A stretch of 12,427 nucleotides of DNA from Phoronis ovalis (taxonomy: Eukaryota > Phoronida > Phoronidae), in contig JAOXYB010045226.1 in assembly GCA_028565635.1 (NCBI GenBank), positions 1 through 12,427 on the forward strand, written 5' to 3'. The notes under the pieces are model-generated. The model did no database searches and was not told where the DNA came from. It worked only from the letters and a program-made list of their open reading frames with translations. How positions within the stretch are numbered: position 1 is the first letter of the stretch; every line of letters begins with the position of its first letter. This document shows positions 1 through 6,828 of the stretch, piece by piece. The position numbers and the translations under genes are program-made.

Positions 1-374
1 TTTCAGAAATTATAAAATCTGAAAAAGGGGGGTGTGTACGAATAATGGAGTTGTACGAATTGAGAAGAATTACCGTAACACTGATTACTATACAATTTTA
101 GAACAACAATGCATACCTATATAGTCATTAGCATCTGATATGTTCGCTTTTATTTTTTTGGTGTGTAGCAGTTGCTGTTAAATGTATGTCTTCCATGTAG
201 AAAGTAAATTGGGTTTGAGTTTCACTATATTCCCAACTTCATATATTTTGACCCGCTTACATCAATTAAACAATGATTTTTAAAAGTAATGTTCCATTCA
301 GATTTATATGTAGTACCGCTGACCTATTCTGTCAAAGAAATAATAATGCTTCATTTATGTTTTATTATTTTCAG
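1..374 (+). other. Intron (3' part) of the first gene
   Basis: AT-rich, with stops in the frame used by the downstream exon except in its last ~85 bases. It ends in a pyrimidine-rich tract and TTTTCAG at 368-374, a strong splice acceptor. The open frame continues backwards from the exon to an ATG at 289, but that part is read-through into intron: its composition changes abruptly at 375 and the acceptor sits exactly at the change. I see nothing else in this stretch. Confidence 0.75.
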
Positions 375-1759
375 GCAAAAATTGAAAAAACCTGTTATCA
401 TAAGCACTAAACCAGCAGGGTTTGTGTCTAAAACATTGGCACATGTTATTGTAAGTGCAAAGTCATCTACGCCAAGCAATCTACCTCCAAATGCACAATC
501 TACATCAACTACTATTACCATACCAAGCACATCAAATGTGGTAAACGTACTGGACAGGATAGTGAAGAAACCTGGCAGTGACAGTGTAGTGAAACATACA
601 AGTGATAAATTAGAGGGTGAGGCTAAGACTGTAGCAGCTAATGCATCTGGGAATGCGAGTGCTTCACATATACTACTAGAAGCCTCGGAAAAGAGTAGAT
701 TGGCAGGAAACAGTGCGTCAAAAACAACTGTGGCGAATTTAAAATCTGGAGGAACATTTGCTTCCGAATTTGAAAAATATGGTACTAATGTTAGTAATTC
801 AAAATCGGATCATTCATACTCCCATACAGTTAGTACTACTACCAGTAAAACAATGACAATTCCATACAGTATTGCAAATATCTTACACGAACCTCAGCAA
901 AATCAGAAAATGGCAGCAGCTCAGTTTGTTGTGTCTACGCAGGCTGGTCAACGATCTCAACCACAAGCTGTGGTGAGAACACCACATGCTAGTGTGAAAT
1001 CTACTGGAGGAAGTCAAGTGCTGACTTTAATTAGTTCTGGTAACAAATCACTGGCAAAGGTAGTCAATGTGAAAGCTCCAAGTGCTAGTCAAGGAATGTC
1101 TTTAACTAGTGCTGGAAGCAAACCTAATGTTGTACATACATCTTGGCCTACTGAGCAGGCACTGTCAGCAGAAATTAAAAGACAACAACAGCAGTCAAAG
1201 ATTTCTTTATCTGCCTTAGGAGGTCAGATTGAGAAAGCAACAGGGGGAGTATTATCAACGGGATTATCTAGAAGTGAATTACTTTTAAATTATCAAACAG
1301 GAAACAAGCAGCAGGGCAATGCACCCGTTAGTATACCTCAATATCGAACAACCCAATCACCTCAAAGTGCTAAATCCCCGAAGAGCCAATCACAGGCAAC
1401 TAGAACTCATACAGAAAAGTCGCAGTCTTTGATAGGAGGCTCGTCGCCTAACATCCAACCTGATATACTTGGTCTTGATCTCGGACAAATCCAAGAGCTT
1501 CACAAGCAAGTAATACAGTCAGTCAAAATGACACCTAGCCAAGGACAGGCCTGGCGTGAGGCTTTTATTTCTAGTAATGCAGTTCGTCCTGGTCGATCTC
1601 CACCTAATTCGGCTTTCAGTACCCCTGTGAGTATGGCTCCTTCTGGCTATTCACCACCACAAGGCTTTCATGCTCAGAGTAAGACACCAACTCATGGGCA
1701 ACTTCCTACACTATCCCCACCACAACAGTTGGTAAGATCTCAAGATACTGTTATCACTA
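375..1759 (+). CDS. Large internal exon of an unidentified Ser/Thr/Gln-rich protein
   Basis: This exon encodes 461 complete codons plus one split-codon base at each end. I do not recognise the protein. It is dominated by Ser, Thr, Gln, Pro, Ala and Asn, with basic SPK/SPP-type motifs (QSAKSPKSQSQ, GRSPPNS) and no visible catalytic motif, membrane segment or zinc finger, so it is probably mostly disordered. One stretch around 1459-1572 (DILGLDLGQIQELHKQVIQS, then TPSQGQAWREAFIS) looks helical and more constrained, and could be a conserved binding segment. The start is set by the TTTTCAG acceptor at 374. The end is set by the GTAAGT donor at 1760, chosen because its phase (one base left over) matches the next exon. 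An earlier GTAAGA at 1732 would send the next exon out of frame to an early stop. A nuclear or transcription-regulatory role is only a guess from composition. Upstream exons lie outside the window. Confidence 0.85.
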
Positions 1760-2331
1760 GTAAGTATTTATTACTGCAGTTTTCATCAATATACATGTCA
1801 GTTGCACATTGGTTTGTGATGACATATACCGAGAATAGCAAGTGTGTAATATTTTAGTTTAAAATTACCCATACCTGGGTTTTGCAATATGTTGCAAATA
1901 CACAATCTTTTGTTCGTCTTCTATTTATATAAATGATGCAACAGCAACAGTGTAGGATGTGTTGTATAAGAAGAAAGTTGCATATACATGCCAACTGTAA
2001 TAATTTGAAAAAATCAGATTAATCTGTATCTGGAGGATCTTCTTAAATGGAAGTCTCTTTTATAGCTGACCTCTGGAGTACCCATATCTCCACATCATTA
2101 TTATAATAGATGTATATTGGCTTTCCTTAATTTGGTTGGTTAAAAGTTTCGATTTTATGTGAGTTATATTTAGTAGATCCCATATAGTACATACGTGGAT
2201 AAACATAAAGGCCCTGTAAGAAATATATTTGTAGTGTAATCTCAGTTTGAAGGTACTTTACATATATGTGTACAGTACATTCCATTTTATGACTTCCTTG
2301 TGTAGTATGCTTATTTCATTATTCTCTATAG
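1760..2331 (+). other. Intron between large exon and 99-nt exon, first gene
   Basis: A 572-bp GT...AG intron. The donor is GTAAGT and the acceptor is CTCTATAG. It is AT-rich with stops in all forward frames. I see no repeat or RNA gene in it. Confidence 0.8.
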
Positions 2332-2430
2332 GTTCTTTCCCTGGTTATGTAAGTCAACGAAGCCCTCGTCATGGTAGCCCTCACAGCCTACAACATCAGG
2401 GTCGTAGTCCACATGATCTCAGCTCCCACA
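2332..2430 (+). CDS. 99-nt Ser/Pro/His-rich exon of the first gene
   Basis: It is read in the frame set by the split codon A|GT (Ser) with the preceding exon and gives SFPGYVSQRSPRHGSPHS, followed by LQHQGRSPHDLSSH. The repeated RSP/GSPH/RSPH pattern continues the low-complexity style of the large exon, which supports the join. The acceptor is CTCTATAG at 2331 and the donor is GTGAGT at 2431. The exon is 99 nt and begins and ends in the same phase, so skipping it would keep the frame and it could be a cassette exon. It can splice to either of two phase-compatible terminal exons downstream. Confidence 0.8.
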
Positions 2431-3416
2431 GTGAGTAGACATAAAATTATATTATGCTTCATTTCATAGACTTTCTTCATATTAAGTATTACAGGGAACT
2501 TTACCAATTTTCTACAGAAAAAAAATGTGAAACAACATTGATTCAAAAACAAAGTATGACTCATGGCAATTGCCAGAATTAGTCATATTAGGTAGTGAAT
2601 ATTGTTTGGCACTTATTCAGAATTTATACTTTTAGTTAGATTTTAGCTACGGTAATCTTGGGATGAAAAGATAGACAAACAAAAGTATATACAAAGTGTA
2701 TTTTGAAAGTGTACAACTCAAAGTTTCTAAATCTATAAAGCATTTTCCTCTGAATAGGTCCATTTTGTTAATTTCTCTCTGATGCATAAACTTTAAAAAT
2801 TCACATTTTTTGAACGAAATAAAATTTTGTAGCTATATACACAATAAAGATTATTCGTACAAGTTTCAACTATGTAGCTTGTGTTTTTTGCCTTATATTC
2901 TTTTGAATTTTACATTTCAAAAACTAAGTAAATTGTGCCGAACAGGATTTGCTACCTTACTTCAAACTGTAATTATTTTTGGAAATATTATGTTTCTTAA
3001 AATAATGTTGTGATCACCAGAAACAGTATTATAGTGAATAGCAGAATGACACTATGGGGATTGTACTTAATATTTGCTTGCAACTAATGTTCAAAGAGTT
3101 GGATTTGTTTTAAACAAGTTTACTTTCACTCTCGAAATAACATGCATAATAGTAAAACTGCTAAAAATTGAGGTGGATAATATATTAATCAAACGTAATA
3201 AAAGTCTAATTTATATATTTCATAGTTTCAAATGAACCTGAATAACTGGAAACGCCATTAAACTGAGACTATTTTAGTACATTCCTTATGCTCTGCTTAA
3301 TGTTATATTTGACCTAAGTTGATTTTACAATATTAAAACATTTCAAACAAACTGCTTCATGCTAACACGCTTGCTATGGCTGCAGTATTCCTAATCCCAG
3401 CTTACTGTGCTTGTAG
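2431..3416 (+). other. Intron before the candidate last exon, first gene
   Basis: A 986-bp AT-rich intron with a GTGAGT donor. Its 3' end has a moderate pyrimidine content, a branch-point-like CTAAT, and the acceptor TGCTTGTAG at 3416. Short open frames inside it lack codon bias and are not credible genes. Confidence 0.65.
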
Positions 3417-3499
3417 ATATATTTGCATTACCTTCAAGCCCTAACAATGAACCTGCAGCACATCAATATCCGACTGACTTTCCATTTAACCAAAACTAG
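3417..3499 (+). CDS. Candidate last exon A of the first gene
   Basis: Reading with the single carried-over base A from 2430 gives Asn, then IFALPSSPNNEPAAHQYPTD and FPFNQN, then TAG at 3497-3499. The reading phase fits exactly. The codons are richer in C and G than the flanking intron, and the Pro/Ser/Asn/Gln composition matches the upstream exons. The acceptor TGCTTGTAG is acceptable but has a weaker pyrimidine tract than the competing one at 3900. Because it has the longer open reading and coding-like composition, I consider this the more likely normal C-terminus. It was found by reading across splice sites and is too short to show up as a stand-alone open frame. Confidence 0.6.
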
Positions 3500-5218
3500 T
3501 AGGTATATTAAGCACTTTGCTTTTAATGTGTGCTTTATTACATGAACTTTTCATCAGTGGCCAATTTTTTTTAAAAAACATGATTTGGATCTCTATCAAA
3601 CAAAAAATGCCAGATTGACAGTTTGCAAGCGTACATATATCCTGGTAGGTTAATAATGCGCTAGTGGTGCAACTTTTAGTGTTGATGTAAACCTCTAGTA
3701 GTACTGAGGGAGTTCGATACACCAGATATGATTGGAAACCAGGCCTTGCACCTTTTCAGTAGACAAAACTCGTACAGTTCTTGGTAAGACCACCTTATTT
3801 CAGGTGCCTTGTTAGCAATTACATGCATTGATGCCACCCATTTGTTTACTTTCTGAAAATCTTATTAGTTTATCAGTTCAGAAAGTTGTTTGTTTTTCAG
3901 AATCAAATCAGTCACCTCATTCAGGTCACTAATGGACAAGAACAGGTATCCATACCAATTACAGTACATGAACTTGACTTAAGTATCCTCATCAAACATC
4001 TGCCTCTGGTGTATGCTGGCATTCTTTAGATTGATCCTGCAACATTTTCAGAGTGACATGGAAAGAAGTCATAAAATTAGGCAGCACCATGCGTAATGTT
4101 TTTTTAATTTCATTATTTAAGTTAGTAGGTGTCTCTCTCTTTCCGGAAATGATAATTCACTATCACCAAAGTACTTTTGCTGTAGTTACAGAACAACCGA
4201 TACTTTAATTCATGCTTATCACTGTCAAAAGGAGATGTAAAAAATTATCAAATTGTCATTTTAATAATGAGTAATGTAGCACCACTTTCTTTTAGATTTG
4301 AAGTTGTTTATTTTAAAGTGCAACTAAACAGAAATGATGTCTAAAAATTCTTATTAATGTAATCTTTGTAATATTATGCATCATTTATCTATCAGAGCCC
4401 AATGTCATGTTTGATATAGAATTTGTACATGTCCTGGCTGACAGTCTGTAATTCAGGCTCAACATTAAAATTACCATTTGGTTTTTTGAATGCATTTTGC
4501 ACAGATACAACTTATTTTGACATTTTGATAAAAGCTAAAAGCAGTCATGTGCCCCAAATGTTCCATTTTTTGTGTCACTCTCGTTGTACAGGACGGAGAT
4601 TTGAAAGTGGAAAATGTTCCTGTTGTGGTCAATACTAGATTATTTGGTTGGCCATTGGTACATTTCTTATTATTACTTCTACATAATTGTTTTTGCACCG
4701 ATTTCCCAAGCCCCTGGTATGACCTTGTTAAGTGTACAGCATTTACACCAAACTCGGAAAGTACTGGACTGGATCAAAATGTTTAAATTTTGTGTTTGAA
4801 GTCATGAATGTCCCCAGGTGAAACAACACAATATAGATTTACTTTGATCTGGTTTAAGTTTTACATTAAACGTGTGAAATGAAATTCTCAGTGTAATAAC
4901 TCTATTATTGTACTATAGTGCTTACTGTAATGTGTGTAGTTCCCTTTACATTATGCAAGCTGTCTGATTAGTTTTATATTTATTTACATAATGGGCATGT
5001 CAGAGAAAATTGATGACTTCCATCATATTTGGCAGAAGATTGACACAACTTGTGATGTAACATTTATTGTACACACTATAGTGTTATGTTAATCATAATT
5101 ATAATTACAAGGTAATAACAATTATAGTAATTTATTGTATTAGAACACTCAGATCTCTGCCAGTTGTCAGCTTGCTTGTAGAGCAAACATGTGCCTGCTA
5201 ATTCTTGTTTGTTGACAG
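3500..5218 (+). other. Probable 3' UTR of the first gene (proximal form)
   Basis: About 1.7 kb of AT-rich sequence after the stop at 3499 (or at 3932 for the alternative exon), with stops in every frame. It contains an AU-rich ATTTATTTA at 4978-4986 and a 12-bp perfect palindrome at 5073-5084. Short open frames on both strands near 4423-4800 overlap each other and have no protein-like composition. The assignment as UTR rests on the stop codons upstream and the AATAAA at its end. Confidence 0.55.
3901..3932 (+). CDS. Candidate alternative last exon B of the first gene
   Basis: The acceptor is very strong (GTTGTTTGTTTTTCAG at 3885-3900). Joined to the 99-nt exon in the required phase, it gives KSNQSPHSGH followed by TAA at 3930-3932. 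The SPHS motif echoes the GSPHS and RSPHD of the preceding exon. It competes with the candidate at 3417-3499. Either it is an alternative terminal exon giving a shorter tail, or the acceptor is a decoy inside the 3' UTR of the other form. Confidence 0.35.
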
Positions 5219-5224
5219 AATAAA
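5219..5224 (+). promoter_or_regulatory. Proximal polyadenylation signal AATAAA
   Basis: A canonical AATAAA followed within about 30 bases by T/GT-rich sequence (TTTGTATTAATTTGTTCTG), the usual downstream context for cleavage. It would end the first gene's transcript near 5240. Confidence 0.55.
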
Positions 5225-5513
5225 CTGTATTTCACTTTGTATTAATTTGTTCTGGGATTCAGTTCACAAATGTACTACACCAGTTTGAAGCAGGATTCCA
5301 TAAACCATATAAAATGTTAAAAAGGATCTCTTGCTGTTTTATGTTTTATGCATTGAAGTACCGGTACAAAAACGAACATTTATTATTGAATGACGAATTT
5401 ATGATTTTATACCTTTAGTTCAGTAAGATTTTATAATGTACAAGCTCGACTTCTGTAGAAATTGGATAAATATGATAGGAATTTCTTTGCACAAGATGTA
5501 AAAAAGAAGAATA

Positions 5514-5521
5514 TGTATATA
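5514..5521 (+). promoter_or_regulatory. Pumilio-type element TGTATATA
   Basis: An exact match to the PUF/Pumilio RNA-binding consensus UGUANAUA, on the sense strand of the possible extended 3' UTR. It is the first of three in 260 bp. Confidence 0.35.
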
Positions 5522-5640
5522 TGACATCACTTCTAGGGTCAAACGTTAAGTGGACATATTAATTTTAATCTTGCTGGCAATAATTTGATAACTATGAACA
5601 TATTACATGTTTGCCTGAGTGGAAAAACTGATGAAAACTG

Positions 5641-5648
5641 TGTACATA
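5641..5648 (+). promoter_or_regulatory. Pumilio-type element TGTACATA
   Basis: The second exact UGUANAUA match on the sense strand, 127 bp after the first. Function depends on use of the distal poly(A) signal. Confidence 0.35.
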
Positions 5649-5765
5649 TTAATTTATTGATGTGAATTTTTCGGTACATACATGTTAATGGCATTTTCAT
5701 CTTTATATAAAAAAAGTGATTTGTTCGAAAGAAATGTACATGTCTCAACTTCATTCTGCTGATCT

Positions 5766-5773
5766 TGTACATA
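5766..5773 (+). promoter_or_regulatory. Pumilio-type element TGTACATA
   Basis: The third exact UGUANAUA match, 125 bp after the second and about 80 bp before the distal AATAAA. Confidence 0.35.
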
Positions 5774-5853
5774 CATTTTGTAGATGAATAGGTTTAGGTG
5801 GTGAGAATGGAGAATGAAAATGAGTGTTAGAATTTACTTGGGTATTATTTAGA

Positions 5854-5859
5854 AATAAA
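5854..5859 (+). promoter_or_regulatory. Distal polyadenylation signal AATAAA
   Basis: A canonical AATAAA followed by T-rich CTTTGTTTAATTTC. If used, it would extend the transcript about 630 bp past the proximal signal and end just before the 42-bp repeat array. Confidence 0.4.
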
Positions 5860-5908
5860 ACTTTGTTTAATTTCATTAAAACAGCTTGGATCTTTGTATC
5901 TTCCTGTA

Positions 5909-6118
5909 GTAAGTCACCATTAGGCCGTTATTATATGCGTACTTGTAACGGTAAGTCACCATCAGTCCGTTATTATATGCGCACTTGTAACGGTAAGTCA
6001 CCATCAGTCCGTTATTATATGCTTACTTGTAATGGTAAGTCACCATCAGTCCGTTATTATATGCGTACTTGTAATGGTAAGTCATCATCAGTCCGTGGTG
6101 ATGTGCGCATACTTCCAT
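5909..6118. repeat. 42-bp minisatellite, five copies
   Basis: Copies begin with GTAAGTCA at 5909, 5951, 5993, 6035 and 6077, an exact 42-bp period. The first four are nearly identical; the fifth keeps about its first 20 bases and then diverges. In each of the first four, CCGTTA pairs with TAACGG (or TAATGG, a G-U pair as RNA) about 15 bases later, for example 5925-5930 with 5946-5951. Because 42 is a multiple of three, the frames stay open across the array (RYYMRTCNGKSPSV per unit), but there is no convincing ATG, splice signal or codon bias, so I do not treat it as protein-coding. The array sits between the two genes. Confidence 0.95.
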
Positions 6119-6131
6119 TAGTGGATCACCA
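6096..6131. repeat. Hairpin at the right end of the minisatellite
   Basis: TGGTGAT (6096-6102) is the reverse complement of ATCACCA (6125-6131), a 7-bp stem with a 22-nt loop, exactly where the fifth 42-bp copy loses similarity. Confidence 0.5.
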
Positions 6132-6752
6132 TTAATTAGTACTTGCCAACTTCAATTTAGCTACATGCTTCCTGTATCATTCGTCTGTTACCAACGTTTT
6201 AAATGCACTACTGATGGCAGCAATTAATTTCTGGATGTTATCCTTTCCCGAAGCAATCACACTATTAACGTAACTGTTTGAGAAATGCTGTAAAAATGGT
6301 GTGCGTATGAGATTTTAACATGGTCTATTTGCTTGATGGTCAATGATATCAGAATTAATTCAAGACTTGTGTCACCAGGGCTGATGTCATTTTGATCAGC
6401 TACATTTAAAATCATCTCATCAAGCAACTACATGTTTATTTTTCCCGGGGTATTTTTATACAATTCCGCGGCTCTTTCCACTTATATCTTTAATTATTAA
6501 TCTCTACACAAACAATGCATTTCAGTATATAGCAATTTTACTTTATTACACCACATTTATTATCCCCGGAGACAATATTTAACGATTGCGTTGTAATCTT
6601 TATACTTAATTTTTCGTAGCAGCTGTACATAAGTCATTTACTTCGTCGATTTGCAACTCTGATGTTGATACTATTAAACACAAATCATAAGGCATAATTT
6701 TCGGGCATATTTGATAACCTGTCGTGGACTTTTCCCATTAAAAAACTCTAGT
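6132..6752 (+). other. Intergenic region and presumed promoter/5' UTR of the receptor gene
   Basis: AT-rich and non-coding. A TATTTTTATA at 6451-6460 is flanked by two GC palindromes, CCCGGG (6444-6449) and CCGCGG (6466-6471), unusual in this background and possibly part of the promoter. A 10-bp inverted repeat (6329-6338 with 6418-6427) also occurs. The transcription start cannot be fixed from sequence. Confidence 0.4.
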
Positions 6753-6828
6753 ATGAGATGGATGTGTATACTTTTGTTGCTCTTGGATCGGTCTTTTGGT
6801 GCTCCGAAGAAACCACTGATACCAGTTG
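6753..6828 (+). CDS. Receptor exon 1: start codon and signal peptide
   Basis: The ATG at 6753 has A at -3, a good initiation context. It encodes 25 residues: a hydrophobic core CILLLLL, then a probable cleavage after SFG or GA, then PKKPLIPV. The exon ends with one base (G) of a split Gly codon before GTAAGT at 6829. A second in-frame ATG at 6762 (MCILLLLL) could also start a working signal peptide. In-frame sequence upstream of 6753 has no convincing coding character. Confidence 0.88.

Larger units (their letters stand above)
5225..5853 (+). other. Possible distal 3' UTR extension
   Basis: About 630 bp between two AATAAA signals, non-coding in all frames. It contains three exact UGUANAUA motifs, listed separately. 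It belongs to the transcript only if the distal poly(A) signal is used. Confidence 0.4.

Noticed and set aside
1-60. TTTCAG at the very start as a possible splice acceptor
   Set aside because: The sequence after it has early stops and no coding character, and the upstream context is cut off by the window edge.
289-374. ATG and open frame preceding the large exon of the first gene
   Set aside because: It is separated from the low-complexity coding sequence by a strong TTTTCAG acceptor, and its composition is intron-like; the frame is open by chance.
1732-1737. Alternative donor GTAAGA in the large exon
   Set aside because: It leaves phase 0, and splicing to the exon at 2332 in that phase reaches a stop within seven codons. 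The GTAAGT at 1760 fits the phase.
3486-3722. Minus-strand 78-codon open frame
   Set aside because: It overlaps the candidate last exon in antisense, has no recognisable domain and shows no coding-like composition.
4423-4799. Four overlapping short open frames on both strands
   Set aside because: They overlap in conflicting frames inside the probable 3' UTR, and none shows domain motifs or splice support.
5073-5084. 12-bp perfect palindrome ACACTATAGTGT, with ACTATAGTG also at 4912-4920
   Set aside because: It is short, AT-centred and in AT-rich UTR; chance is a sufficient explanation without conservation data.
5824-6135. 103-residue open frame across the minisatellite
   Set aside because: It has no proper ATG start at its upstream end and is open only because the 42-bp unit is a multiple of three and lacks a stop in that frame.
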